DNA of 64,000 bases from Bradysia coprophila (GCF_014529535.1 NC_050735.1:11667739-11731738), one strand, 5' to 3'; shown: positions 46,017-58,130, counted from the stretch's first letter. Made by a program: numbers and translations. The notes: generated by a model from the letters alone, not told the origin.

Positions 46017-46790
46017 ATACGGACCGCTAGTCAGAACGGAAATGCATACGTTATATCTCGCTGTAAAGCGTGTACAATTACTTCACTTGTACAAGTGACA
46101 TCAGTTATCTTCAATCATTCCTGCATGCTTGACTGACTAAAATGGATAAATGGAACTAGATAGGAGGAGGATGTTAAAAAAAGTTTCAGCTAATTTCGGA
46201 TGATGTTGTCACATGATTGCCCAGTTATAATCCACACTGTGTTACCAAAAATTTACTTTTTAGTTTGTCGCTGACGAGATTGGAAGAATTTTGTAGTTAT
46301 GAAGGCGCTTGGGTTAACTACGCCGTTATTTATCACGGTGTGGTTGAACAAAGTCTAACTAAAAGTGTAATGCAAAGTAATTTTTTTCTTAATTACAATT
46401 GGTAATGATCTCCTGATCATTGTAGGCCTAAAGAAAGAAAAAAGTCGGCGGGTGGTTTTTGAGATGCTAGGGCGGCAGAACAAGGATATAGATACTCAAA
46501 AATCCTTGTTCTGGCGCCCTACATTCATATCTGGACATGCTACACAACCGCCACTCAATAAAATTCAATTTATATCAAAAAACGCCCACCGACTTTTTCT
46601 TTCTTTAGGCCTAAAATGATCAGTAGATCATTACCAATAATAATTAGGAAAAAAATTACTTTGCATTACACTTTTTATTAGACTTTGCTCAACCACACCG
46701 TGTATGTCAGATACTATCTACAGCTCCAAATGGTTACACTCAAGTAATTCGCAACTGTTTACCGACCACACATGAAAGTCAAGGGACTTA
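46017..46790 (+). pseudogene. tandem duplicate of the DUF1091 gene, broken by a MITE
   Basis: The upstream 280 bp and first codons repeat the functional gene: CACATGATTGCCCAGTTATA, then ATGAAGGCGCTTGGGTTAAC at 46299, 1,686 bp after the intact start. After TTATTTAT the copy is interrupted by a 369-bp palindromic element (46334-46702). It then resumes with TATGTCAGATAC and jumps to an exon-3-like part (AATTCGCAACTGTTTACCG). Exon 2 and exon 4 are absent, so no DUF1091 protein can be made from it. Confidence 0.75.
46334..46702. mobile_element. palindromic MITE inserted in the DUF1091 pseudogene
   Basis: Ends CACGGTGTGGTTGAACAAAG and its inverted copy, with long internal pairing (GTAATGCAAAGTAATTTTTT; AGGCCTAAAGAAAGAAAAAG). 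Flanked by a direct TAT on both sides (46331-46333, 46703-46705), which the undisrupted gene has once, giving a 3-bp target duplication. Confidence 0.8.
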
Positions 46791-46794
46791 CGCC

Positions 46795-48050
46795 AGAAAA
46801 TACCATAAAATGTTTGTAAATGTATGAAATATTATAAAAACCTAATTGTTTGTAACAATTTTTTTGTCACGACGATAATTTAAGTAATTCTTAACCGATT
46901 TGGATAAAATTTGTTTTAATCGACGAATCGAATTTCCGAGATTAAGTTCGAAGATGGGCCATGTGGGCCTAAGGATCTGGAAACTCTGTTGATAGTTGAT
47001 AATTGATACACTGCTGATAATTGATATTGATAATTTAATGTCAAGGGTCTTACAGCAGAAAATACTGAAAATAGTGAAAATAGAAATATGATTGGACAAC
47101 ACGATTAGTGTGAAGTTTGCGGCCAGAGCAAATCTAACATTAGAGAACTTCGACACTTCGTAATTCACACGAGTCGTAATAAGATATTGCACATTGCAAT
47201 ATTAAACAACTCGGGTCTTACCCAATTTGAACGAATGCGGAGTCTTCCAGTCAGAATTTTATTATTTTTCAGTGAATCTGTCAAACTTGCCCTTTCCGTT
47301 TGCATTTCCTTTTGTGTTTTCGTTTGGATTTTCTGTTCAGAAAATCTAACGTTCACTATTGAGAAAAGAGAACTGAAGTCGTAATCCCTCTCCAGCAAAA
47401 TGTGTTCATCGGGAAAACGAAAAGATCTCATTTAATAATCACAAAATAATAATATTATGTAAAGCTTCATGGATGCATTTCATCATATATTCATATGTCG
47501 TATTTGCAGCTTACGTTCAGTGTCTTATTTGAAATAGCTGTGCGAGATATGAGTGCAACATATTTATTTGAAGAAAAAAAAACAGCCACAAAATCAATAT
47601 TTAGATGTTCAGAGAAGAGTATGGCGATGGGCTGATTACTTATTTTTGAACCAAATCCATTGAACTAGTCTCTATTGTATACATTTCTTCAGCGAATTAG
47701 TGATACTAGCAGGTTAGTAAACTGAGTCCCCACAATAAGGTTGTGGTTGCAGATGAAATTGATTTTTTTTTAGCTCGCAATCTAGTCTCGCAATCTAGAT
47801 TCTCTCGGTGCGGCAAAAGAATGGAAGTGTTATATTGAAAGCAAAAGCAAGAAAAAAACTCTCACAATGTCCTATAGTTCCGAAGTTCCCTCAAGCTCCA
47901 TAATGTGGGTAATGAGAATGACTTTAAAAAAGTTTTGTTTTTCGCAGTTCTTTTAAATTGATTTCATCACACTAGAGCTACGCAGATGTTTTTTTTGTAA
48001 TAACTTAAAAAAAAACTGAAATAAATGAAATTAAATGAAATGAAAATGAC
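46795..48050. other. intergenic DNA, no gene seen
   Basis: TCAAGGGACTTACGCCAGAA near 46778 recurs as TCAAGGGTCTTACAGCAGAA near 47041, a short direct repeat. A SINE-like 5' body fragment may lie near 47880-47915 (CTCAAGCTCCATAATGTGGG). No gene. Confidence 0.35.
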
Positions 48051-48054
48051 TTGA

Positions 48055-48440
48055 GAGCAATCTTAACTTGTCAAATTTGTAGCCTACATTTGGGCACAAA
48101 AACGTTGCGTTTAGGACGATAATTTGCCCTCGCATCCTTTTTGGTAAAAGTAAAAACATCGTTTGGTGTTGGTGTTAGGTTTCAATAAAAAATAGAAAGG
48201 TTTGTGATGATGTAACCTAAGTAAGAGAAACCTCAATAGTTCACGAAAATTGACACAAATTTGGAGTTTTGGAGTTCACGAAAACCATTTCTATTCTTTA
48301 TTTAAAGCTAACACATTTTAACACTAAACGATGGTTTTACTTTTTCCAAGAAAGATGCAAGTGCAAAATTACCGTCAAAAATGTAACATTTTTGTGCCTA
48401 AATGTAGGCTACAAATTTGCAAAGTGAAGATTGATCTTAA
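48055..48440. repeat. foldback repeat related to 15640-16085
   Basis: GAGAGCAATCTTAACTTG and AAATTTGTAGCCTACATTTG (48055-48100) face CTAAATGTAGGCTACAAATT and GAAGATTGATCTTAA (48398-48440). It shares the GCCTACATTTAGGC word with the repeat at 15.7 kb. It sits against a SINE fragment and may be inserted in it. Confidence 0.55.
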
Positions 48441-48630
48441 ATGACGCAACCCAAATTCGATAAATTTATGTATAATATCTAGCCTACATTTAGGCAAGAT
48501 GTCACTGTTGCGCCTAACTTTCGTTGGTGAGTGTTTGCATACTTTGAGGAGTCGTGCGGAATTCACGTTATGTAAACTTGTAACGCCGTAAAAGACTGTT
48601 AGTGAGATATTTAAACAAACAAACTAAACC
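48440..48630 (+). mobile_element. SINE 3' fragment
   Basis: Aligns by eye with the 3' body of the SINE at 41308: TCTAGCCTACATTTAGGCAA, CGCCTAACTTTC, GCATACTTTGAGGAG and GTAAAAGACTGTTAG, ending in AAACAAACAAAC. The tRNA-like head is missing. Confidence 0.6.
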
Positions 48631-48867
48631 GTCATGAGCTTTCACATATTTCATATTTAATATAAAACCGGTAGACATCTCACAATTTTCAACCATCTGT
48701 AGGTACTCGTCGAAAAAATTCGATTCTATTTGATAAACGGAATCACAAGCATAAATAGTAGATTATCGAATCACATTTAACACGGAAAATTACCTAGTAC
48801 GAACAGCTGTTATTAAACGAACTCTCGCGATTCGTAACGAGGTTACATGTGACTGGCGACATGTATT

Positions 48868-50881
48868 ATCACCCGGGGAATTATCCCCCAGACTGGAATT
48901 ATCACACGGGGAATTAACTCCCAGGAATTATCACCCAGATCATTAGAAATTATCACCCGGGGAATTAACGCCCAGGCATTATCACTCAGATCAATTGGAA
49001 TTATCACCCGGGGAATTAACGCCCAGGCATTAGCACCCAGCTATGTGAGAATGATTTCTCAGCAGTTTGTAGCTTAGAAATTATTAACCAGTGAATTGGG
49101 AATTATCACCCGGGGAATTAACGCCCAGGAATTAGCACCCAGATCATTAGGAATTATCATCCGGGGAATTAACGCCCAGATATTATCACCCAGCTATCTG
49201 AGGAGTCATGCTTAATAAGTCTAGTTATTTGTGCATCGTCTTAAAGGCATACACAATTAGTCTAATTAATTGTGCATCGCCTAAGAGGCATGCACAATTG
49301 GTTTAGTTAATTGTGCATCGTCTTAAAGGCATGCACAATTAGTCTAGTTAATTGTGCATCGCCTAAGAGCCATGCACATTGCACAATTAATCTAGTTATT
49401 TGTGCATTGCCTAAGAGGCATGCACAATTAGTCTAGTTAATTGTGCATCGTCTTAGATGCATGCACAATTAGTCTAGTTAGTTGTGCATCGTCTTAGATG
49501 CATACACAAATAGTCTAGTTAATTGTGCATCGTCTTAGAGGCATGCACAATTAGTCTGGTTAATTGTGCATCGTCTTACAGGCCCATGCCTCTAAGACGA
49601 TGCACAATTAACTAGACTATTTGTGCATGGCTTTTTAGACGATACACAATTAACTAGACTAATTGCGCATGCCTCTTAGGCGATACAAAATTAACTAGAC
49701 TAATTGTGCATGCCTTTAAGACGACGCACAATTAACTAGACTATTTGTGCATGGCTTTTTAGATGATACATAATTAACTAGACTTATTGTGCATGCCTCT
49801 TAGGCGATACAAAATTAACTAGACTAATTGTGCACGCATCTAGGGCGATGCACAATTAACTACACTAATTGTGCATGCATCTAAGACGATACACAATTAA
49901 CTAGACTAATTGTGCATGCCTCTTAGGCGATGCACAATTAACTAGACTAATTGTGCATGCCTTTAAGACGATCGATGCACAATTACTTAGACTAACTGTG
50001 CATGCCTTTAAGACAATGCACAATTAAGTAGACTAATTTTGCATGCCTTTAAGACGATGCACAATTAACTAGACTAATTGGGAATGCCTCTTAGGCGATG
50101 CACAATTAACTACACTAATTGTGCATGCATCTAAGACGATACACAATTAACTAGACTAATTGTGCATGCCTCTTAGGCGATGCACAATTAACTAGACTAA
50201 TTGTGCATGCCTTTAAGACGATCGATGCACAATTACTTAGACTAACTGTGCATGCCTTTAAGACAATGCACAATTAAGTAGACTAATTTTGCATGCCTTT
50301 AAGACGATGCACAATTAACTAGACTAATTGGGAATGCCTCTTAGGCGATGCACAATTAACTAGACTAATTGGGAATGCCTCTTAGGCGATGCACAATTAA
50401 CTACACTAATTGTGCATGCATCTAAGACGATACACAATTAACTAGACTAATTGGGAATGCCTCTTAGGCGATGCACAATTAACTAGACTAATTGTGCATG
50501 CCTCTAAGACAATTTACAATTAACTAGACTAATTGTGCATGCCTCTAAGACGATGCACAATTAACTAGACTAATTGTGCATGCCGCTAAGACGATGCACA
50601 ATTCACTAGACTAATTGTGCATGTCTTTAAGACAATGCACAATTAACTTGACTAATTGCGCATGCCTTTAAGACGATGCACAATTAACTAGACTAATTGT
50701 GGATGCCTCTAAGACGATGCACAATTAACTAGACTTATTAAGCATGACCCCTCAGATAGCTGGGTGATAATGCCTGGGCGTTAATTCCCCGGGTGATAAT
50801 TCCTGGGCGTTAATTCCCCGGGTGATAATTCCCAATTCACTGGTTAATAATTTCTAAGCTACAAACTGCTGAGAAATCATT
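48868..50881. mobile_element. foldback element built from 41-bp hairpin tandem repeats
   Basis: Outer parts (48868-49205; 50735-50881) carry units with AATTATCACCCGGGGAATTA and ACGCCCAGG, about 6 on the left and 2 on the right in inverse orientation. The inner left arm (about 49209-49582) has about 9 copies, and the inner right arm (49583-50735) about 28 copies, of a 41-bp unit in inverse orientation. Each unit itself has 10-bp arms TGCACAATTA and TAATTGTGCA around a 7-nt spacer, followed by GCCTTTAAGACGA. The right arm includes a duplicated block of about 248 bp (49849 and 50097). No coding capacity. The layout, long inverted termini made of short tandem units, is that of FB/Galileo-type foldbacks. 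Confidence 0.85.
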
Positions 50882-50882
50882 C

Positions 50883-51037
50883 TGTAGAGTAAGTAATTAG
50901 GTATACCTCAGTTGGTGGTTTGTATAACTCTGGTTTATTCATTAACATTTAATAATTAAGTAAGTTAGTAATGAGAGAGTGTATACAATCTCTCTCACTT
51001 AAACTATATTAGTCAGGGATCTAATAGAGGCACTACA
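50883..51037 (-). mobile_element. possible LTR (155 bp), abutting the foldback
   Basis: Read on the minus strand it starts TGTAGTGCCTC and ends CTTACTCTACA, contains AATGAATAAACC, and is immediately preceded by a purine tract GTAAAGAAGGGAGG, as a 3' LTR would be. No partner LTR or TSD was found, so it may be a relic or a chance resemblance. Confidence 0.3.
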
Positions 51038-53220
51038 CCTCCCTTCTTTACAAAGAGTGACAACACATTACTCATTGGAGTCACTCGTCTAGTAAATATT
51101 ATATTGTTCTTAAGGAATATTGATTATATACACACATCTAACAATAATATCAATAAAATGTTTCAAAAGTTTTTCGACAGAAATTAAAATTAGATATTCT
51201 TTTGATATTGTTAACCTCCTTCCTTCCCCTTCTTTTTTTTAAACTTTTATTGAATAATAATTGCGATAGTTTCTTTTTGAATGTGTGGTAGTGAATTGAA
51301 TTGGTTAGTTGATGTCAAATAACAAGATAACGTAATTTAGAAATGAATACGTCACATATTATTGGTGAACTCAAGAAGAACGAAATTGAAAAATTGATTG
51401 AATCAGGCAATTAGTGGTATAAGGTGGTTAGAATAGTTGTTGTATCAGATGGCAATAATCGTTGAATGGTAAGATTTTTCATTAATGTTCAAATGCAGAG
51501 TAGCTAATTCTGCGTTCAATCATTCTGATAGGATATCACATTATATAGCATGTAAAATTTTAAACGATCAACAAGTTCATGACGCTTGTCTCACTTTATT
51601 AAACATGTTTAAATATGGTGATTAGGTGATTAGGTTTAGGGCGATTAGGATTTTTTTTTATTTATATAATCATAAAATATTGATATTTGAAAAATTTCTA
51701 TATTTAAATTTCTTTGCTAACTGTAAGTCTCTATTTCAAATTAGGTCTGAATTGAATGCATTGTATTAAATTGGGGGACAGTAGGTCAATCTTTAATTGA
51801 TCAATTTTTTAGTCATGTAAGTTAATTTTTTTTTCTTAACTCAAAGTTAAACTTAATTTTTCTACACAATACATTTTTTTTTAAACTTAAGAGGCCTTTG
51901 TATGTTTGTCATGACATGACATGTCTTTTAATTTCAAATCACTTTTTCATTTATTAGCTCTTTTATTTAGCTTTTTTTTATTTTCTTATATTTGCTTTGA
52001 CTTCAATAATTATTCTGAGGTATCTATAAAAATTTATCTTTTACTGAAATTAATTGTTGATAACAAATTAGCATAAAACTTTGAAATTGCTTTGACCAAA
52101 ACTGTATTCTCGTTTAGAAATGTATTTTTGTTTTTAATATTTTCATCGTTTTGGTAAACTTTTTTTTCTTAGGTTTCATTTAACATTTGTGCTTCCTTGA
52201 TTGGACGGTGGCATTAGATTATTTATCCAATTCAAAATTGTCATTTTTCCAACTTATAAGTTTGTTAGTTTCGACAATTAATTAATTCTTTATTCGTTTT
52301 TTTTTCACTTTATTCGGCTAATTAAATAATATTGCATTTTCTCTTATGTTTGTTTTCAATTGAAATCTTTTTTTTTTTAGCAACACCAAGTTCGACTAAT
52401 CTCTTTATTCATCTTTTTTTTTGTTGATACATTTGATATACCATTGGTGTAGTAATATTTTGTCTTCTTCTTCTTGTTCTTTTTGATACTTCACTTAAAA
52501 ATTTACCGTTATTCATAAATATTTAGTTTCTTTTTTTTCTGTTTTCACATTCTTCTGTCATTGATCTTCATTCGAAATCTATTTTCACCTTTATAAGATC
52601 TGAGCAAGAGGATCAAAAATTTGATTCATGTTATATATTATGACTTTTATTAATTTACTATTTAAACATAGTATTTCGTTTACGTCAGAGAGAACAAAAT
52701 GACTTTATTTCATTGATATTTACAATGTTGTCCTTTTTACGTTAAGCATATTAATTGTTTTTTTTTTCTTTATGAAATTTTTTAACGTTTAATGTTCAAA
52801 TTAATCAATTTCTTTTTTTTTAACAATAATAATTGCAAGGTTGGTTTTATCAGCATTTACATTTTTATAATATTAGTTAAATAATTTTAGTTTTAATACA
52901 TCATTAAGACTTTCTTGTTGCTTTTAGTAATGACGGAGTTGGAAGATAAATTTTAATTCAAAGAAATGGACTGATTATGTCATTAAAGTTTTATCAATAT
53001 GAATTTTCCTCTATTAACATACGAAGTATGCGTCTCTGTAGGGAAACAAATGGATTTCAAATTTGGTACATGAAACCGTGACTAATTTTCTTATTCTCAT
53101 CAAAACACTTGTATAGTAAAATCAAAAATGTAAATTTCATCATATTCAAAAATGTAGTTAGCTCATATACGTATGAGAAGTGTTCAATAAATCTGGTGTA
53201 AAATTCCCTTTAATGAAACA
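51038..53220. other. T-rich noncoding DNA (first part)
   Basis: Strong strand bias: many runs of 7-10 T on the plus strand and few comparable A runs. There are no reading frames above 60 codons. No repeats were recognised. Confidence 0.55.
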
Positions 53221-53223
53221 TTA

Positions 53224-53347
53224 CAGTGAACGACATCTCAAATGTCTCACTGTCATTTTTTTCAGAGAATGTCATTGTGAATTTGCAATGACACAATAAA
53301 ATTCTCAGAAAAATTTGACAGTGAGACATTTGAGATGTCGTTCACTG
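53224..53347. mobile_element. 124-bp MITE with TA target duplication (copy 2)
   Basis: Opposite-orientation twin of 26095-26218, with identical ends (CAGTGAACGACATCTCAAAT), identical length and about one base different by eye. Flanked by TA at 53222-53223 and 53348-53349. Confidence 0.85.
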
Positions 53348-53349
53348 TA

Positions 53350-54785
53350 TGATGACAAAATGTTTATATATTTCAGTTTTTCCTTGTTTTGTACTATTTC
53401 TCGAAGTTAGTGGCTAAAGTTTATCTTGAAAGGTTTGATACTTAAATTTTCATTTTCAAATAATTAAATACACGCGTTTCTTTTTAATTTTGTGTGTAGG
53501 ACTTTCAACATTGGATTATTTTCTGTGTTAATGGATAATGAGGTCTAATATAATATGTTTAATTGTTTTGTGAATTTTTTTTTTCATCGTACCCAAGTTC
53601 GGTTCTATAAAAGTGTATACTTATAGTGCTTTGATTGGCTAGATTACTAAGGTTTTATCTTAATTTCAAATTTCAGTTATTTCCTTTTTTTTTAGAATTA
53701 ATAAAGTTATTGACTGTAAAGATTTAATTTGTCATTAAGAACATTTTGATTTAAAATTTGTGAAAGTCGAGTTTTTATAGTACTTGTGTAATGGAATCGG
53801 GATTTAAAATATTTGGAGAATAGTTTCTTTTTCTTTTTGTAAATGAAATATAGTATTAATTCGGTCATTTGTTATGTTCGATTGTCGTGCATGATATCCG
53901 GTTTCTCTAAAGAAATATTGTGAAATATTTATTATAAGTGAAACAAAACAAAAACAAAATAAAATCGTCAAGCATAAGCATAAAATTAAATTAATTCAAA
54001 AAGTTAAATCGGCAATTTCAGGTAATATTGCATTAAATTAATTTGGATTGAATTAAATTGCTTGATAATACATTTTTGCTTAATAATTGTAAATTTAAAA
54101 TCTGGCATGAAATAAAACGCTCGTGTCTGATGCGTAAGCAATATACGAAGAAACTGATTCATATTGAAATTTATTGTGTAGGAATTCTAAAGAAAAAAAA
54201 ATCAGTGCAAAAATCTATTTGGAATTTGGCTCATTATTTATTTGAAAATAAAGAAAAAATAAAATGTTTCTAATCCGTATGTGAGAGACGGTATGATTAT
54301 TCCAATGCGTAAACAAAAAATTAATTTTAAATAAATTCATTTACCAGTCTGGGCATAAGCTCCAATTTCATAAAAATATGTGATGAACAATTTCTTTTGA
54401 AGTAACTAATGAAAATATGGTAATTTATTCCTGTCTTTATGCTGACGCTTTCTTTAATTTTTCAGTGTGTAGCTCTTTATCTATAAGAAATCAATTGTTT
54501 AATGAAATAAAACGTATGAAGTTCATTAGATATTTTAACTCGTTAATAACCATTTGGGATGGCATGACTAAAAATTCAAAATTCCAACATTTTATATACT
54601 GACTATACTGACTAAAATTCAGTAATATAATTTTCATTCTGCACAATTTGTATTTATTAGAAAACAGATCTATCATTGATGTATTATTTTTTTTTTTAAA
54701 CAAGTCTTTTCCTAATTTTTCCTTTAACATGAGTCTAAAATTCGATATTGTCGAAGACACAATGACGTAAAATGATTTCTGTATT
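53350..54785. other. T-rich/AT-rich noncoding DNA (second part)
   Basis: Continues the strand-biased region. Short frames at 54058-54602 are Lys/Ile/Phe-rich as expected by chance in AT-rich DNA. No gene is claimed. Confidence 0.5.
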
Positions 54786-54788
54786 TAT

Positions 54789-55549
54789 TTATTCATCTAA
54801 ATCTTCTAATGTAGCTGTAAAATGGTCTCGATTGTAATTAGTAGACAAAATTTTCGGGTCGTCTGCTGCGTTATCCGCGTATTCTTTGTCGTTACAAGGC
54901 CTGTCTGTCTGTAAGACATCGCGATTTAAAACTTGGTATCTTTTGTCTTGAACCTCATTTCTACTGTATTTATTTTTTCGTTTATGGTAAGGATGTTTTT
55001 GAAGATTATTGGTCCAATTTCGGAATTTTCGTATTGCAGGTCGTTTGTAATTTACTACGTTGCCTATATTCGTATCATTGTCGTCAGTAACGTTAAATTT
55101 TGACATGTAATTTGGTTCAGAAGGTTGAGTCTTTACTTTGTATGAGCTTGTGTAGGCTGAAGATCGGTCTTTGTAAAAACAGTTTTGAGGGTAATCATAA
55201 TTATGACCATTATAGAACCTACTACGAATGTTTACATCATGAAGGAAAGAATTCGCTTCTTGATTTGTTACACTTTGGTTTCTTGTATCTTCTCTTTGTG
55301 ATAAAGTATCTGTTTCGCTTCGATTATGAAAATCGGTGTTTTGAAAAGATCCCGAACACAACTCAAACTGATCAAAAGATTGCTTTGAATTAAGTTTCCT
55401 TTCAGAGTCTCTCGTTGAATTTGATATTGTTAATAAATGACCGCTCTTTGCAATTGTTTCTAAATTTATTGGAGAAATTACTTTGGAATGTCTAGTAGTG
55501 TTATTGACGTCACTGTTGTATTGAAGATTTTTCTCGTTTTCACAACCCT
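54789..55549 (-). CDS. hypothetical polar, Asn/Ser/Asp-rich open frame (possible exon)
   Basis: A minus-strand frame stays open for about 250 codons from a possible CACACAG acceptor (exon start about 55549) to a stop at 54789, unusually long for this AT-rich stretch. It has no ATG near its start, so it would need an upstream exon. Composition is strongly polar (N, S, D, R, K, T, Y). A basic patch (YKRPAIRKFRNWTNNLQKHP) and no hydrophobic segment are visible. No family was recognised. It could be the Gag-like part of a degenerate LTR element reading toward the LTR-like sequence at 50883-51037, or an unrelated disordered protein. Confidence 0.3.
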
Positions 55550-55559
55550 GTGTGTATTT

Positions 55560-56216
55560 CGTTAATGTATAATTCTAATTTCGTTTTTCTCTTTCGTTCA
55601 TGTCACCTTCTATATCGGCCGAAACGATAATGATTGTGTTACTGTGTTACCGATAGTCGTATTGTCATTTCATGTTTCTACCTCCAGCAGTGTGGTGTGT
55701 TAAAAAATCGAAAAACAAAACAAAATAATCAAGAATAGTGAAAATCATCGACATAAACTTGTTCAAAATAACGAAAATTGTACTCGAAAGGTTAGCGTCA
55801 TTCTTTTGTTTTTATTTTTTATTCAATTAAAAGTTCAAACAAATTATGGTACCTAACCTCAAAGTGCCGGATTTTATTTTTGAGCTAAAGTTTATTGATC
55901 AATGTATCGAACGATAATTTTCCCTTCGTCACTTTTATTTGAATCAATTGAAAATGAAAATCATACGAATGCCTACGCAAATTTTAGGTGTCCGCCAGCT
56001 GAATGAAAATAAAACAATTCTGTGTCATCCACAAATTCTCTTTCAGATGATAATGTTCTTTAATTGAGATTTTCCATTAGTCACATGACGAAATCTCAAA
56101 TATGTCCCAAAATTTACCTATTCCTTGTCCAATCACCTTTGTAAACCTAGAGATATTTTCTTAGCCGCAATGAAAACATTTGCCTTTTCCCATACAGGAA
56201 ATTTCAGCAAAAGATA
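55560..56216. other. upstream region of the transposase, no gene seen
   Basis: An acceptor-like TACAG near 56200 precedes the ATG at 56217, so a 5' UTR intron may lie here. No terminal inverted repeat was identified. Confidence 0.35.
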
Positions 56217-56920
56217 ATGTCGAAAAGAGGAAGCAGCCAGCATTGGAGCGGCTATGAAAAGAAATATTTTAAACAGCTGGTTGAGGAAGAGGATAACTCT
56301 TTTATGAGTCAGTTTCCTCAGTCTTCCTCAATAAACCCACTAATTTCTACACAATTAGTTGAGGAAGATATGGAACATCTTTCCGACAATGAGGCTCTTG
56401 ATGAATATTCCGAGGCAGTTTGGGAAGATATTCTGACCGATATAGAGAAGTCGTATGAATGCGATTGCCAAGGCCAATCGTCGGAATTTCCCAAATCTAA
56501 TGTAAAAAAAGACTTGGCCACCGATCTTGCCGGTTTTGTTATTAGAAAAGGGCGACCAACAAGGGATACAACCGAATTGCTGCACATTTTGAGCGATCAC
56601 AATGTCGAAGGTCTTCCCAAAACTCGCAAAAATTTGCTTCAAACTCCAAATTTTACTATCGTGGCATTCGAAATTCTTTACAAACGAGAAAGCATCTGCT
56701 TGCTGACGTTGGTGATGTTTTACTTGATGTAGGAATCGATGGTGCCCGCCCATTTAAATCATCGAAAATGGATCTTTGGCCTGTCATGTCTAGCATCGCA
56801 AATTCACAGAACATTCGTCCATTCTTATTAGGTATTTTTCTTTCCTAAATTATTATCTGAACCTAATAGCCTTGAATTGCCTTGGACCTTTTTTATTAAG
56901 TAAAAACAATACTGCCTGTT

Positions 56921-57131
56921 ATGGTGGGTCGATTTTTGCAATTTAAAAATCAACACCCGGTGACTTCAGAAGCTTACTAAGACAAATCGAACTGCATCAT
57001 TAGTTTTCCCTTAACGACTACCCACGACCGTTCGGCCTATCTGGTCTTTTGTATGTACAGTTCGATTCGTCTCAGCAAACTTTATAAAGCCACTAGGGGT
57101 TGATTTTAAAATAGGAAAGATCGACCCACCC
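56921..57131. mobile_element. MITE in the transposase intron, 11-bp TSD
   Basis: Ends ATGGTGGGTCGATTTTTGCA and a partner closing GATCGACCCACCC, with AAAAATCAACACCC facing GGGGTTGATTTT inside. TACTGCCTGTT occurs directly on both sides (56910-56920, 57132-57142), an 11-bp direct repeat that suggests a Mutator-like or hAT-like insertion. Confidence 0.7.
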
Positions 57132-57967
57132 TACTGCCTGTTTTTTTGAATTGGAAGATGTGAAAGTTAAAAGAAATGTTTGCTCACTTGCTTTAGTTAT
57201 CTGCAAAAACTTATTCTTCCTTACGCATTTACATTCAATATTTTGCCAGCATTGGTTGTTGGTAAGTTTCTGTTTTAGTTGAGAGATGTTTCAAAAATAT
57301 ATTTGAACAAATTTGTGAGTATTTTAGTGATCTCGTCCATGCAAATTACTAAACTAGTTATTCCTTATGAGTTACACCAATTTGTTACGAGGTTTTACGA
57401 AACGACGCCTAGAATCTTGTCTGACGCAATGCAAGACCACTTTCTCATATGATTATAGTATAAGAATGTGAGACAGGCATGATAGCCGAATTTTTTGAAA
57501 ACGCCTTGAGCCTTGTTTTGGCTGTAGATGATTTTGTAGAACTTTAGTGTCTTCAGCAAACTATTAAATAATAGATGAATCATCTTTTATCGGTTTCACT
57601 AATTGGCTTCGTACAAAATGAAAAGTTATATGTCAAAAATAGCTCGACTTGAACGTTTTTTTTAGAAAAAAAAAACACGAAAAATGGTACAAGCTGAGAT
57701 AATAATAATTTTATTATCTGATAGTTTGCTTGAGATACTAAAGTTCTACATCATCTGTATCCCAAAAATGAGAAATGGTATTAAATGGTGTGAAATAAAA
57801 TTTTACGCCATTGGCCCCGATTATACACTATATCTCACCTTCTCCCAGATAAGATGAACAATTAGTATAAACAATAATTATCGCAGTTCAAGAAGTCGTA
57901 TTCAACTGAGAAAAAGTAAGTTCGTGCGGATACGGATACGAAATATCAACTAAATATTGAGTAAGTG

Positions 57968-58130
57968 ATATGGAACATGCTGGCAATGTGGAATGGGGGT
58001 TCTCTCTCTATCTATCTATTTCGTTCAAGTACAAAGGGAAGAGGTGCGATGGATATTTTCCTCTCAGTCTTTGGTACAAAGGGAAAAGAAGGGAGGTCCC
58101 CCGTTCCACATTGCCAGCATGTTCCACATT
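57968..58130. repeat. inverted repeat with 26-bp arms
   Basis: TGGAACATGCTGGCAATGTG at 57971 faces CACATTGCCAGCATGTTCCA ending about 58127. The loop of about 105 nt contains two direct copies of GTACAAAGGGAA. It lies within the transposase intron. Confidence 0.65.

Noticed and set aside
49209-50735. Regularly spaced repeats that could suggest a CRISPR array
   Set aside because: The 41-bp units are contiguous with no unique spacers, appear in both orientations and lie in a eukaryotic genome.
54058-54602. Plus-strand frames of 60-70 codons in the T-rich block
   Set aside because: Lys/Phe/Ile-rich composition expected by chance at this base composition; no motifs or splice structure.
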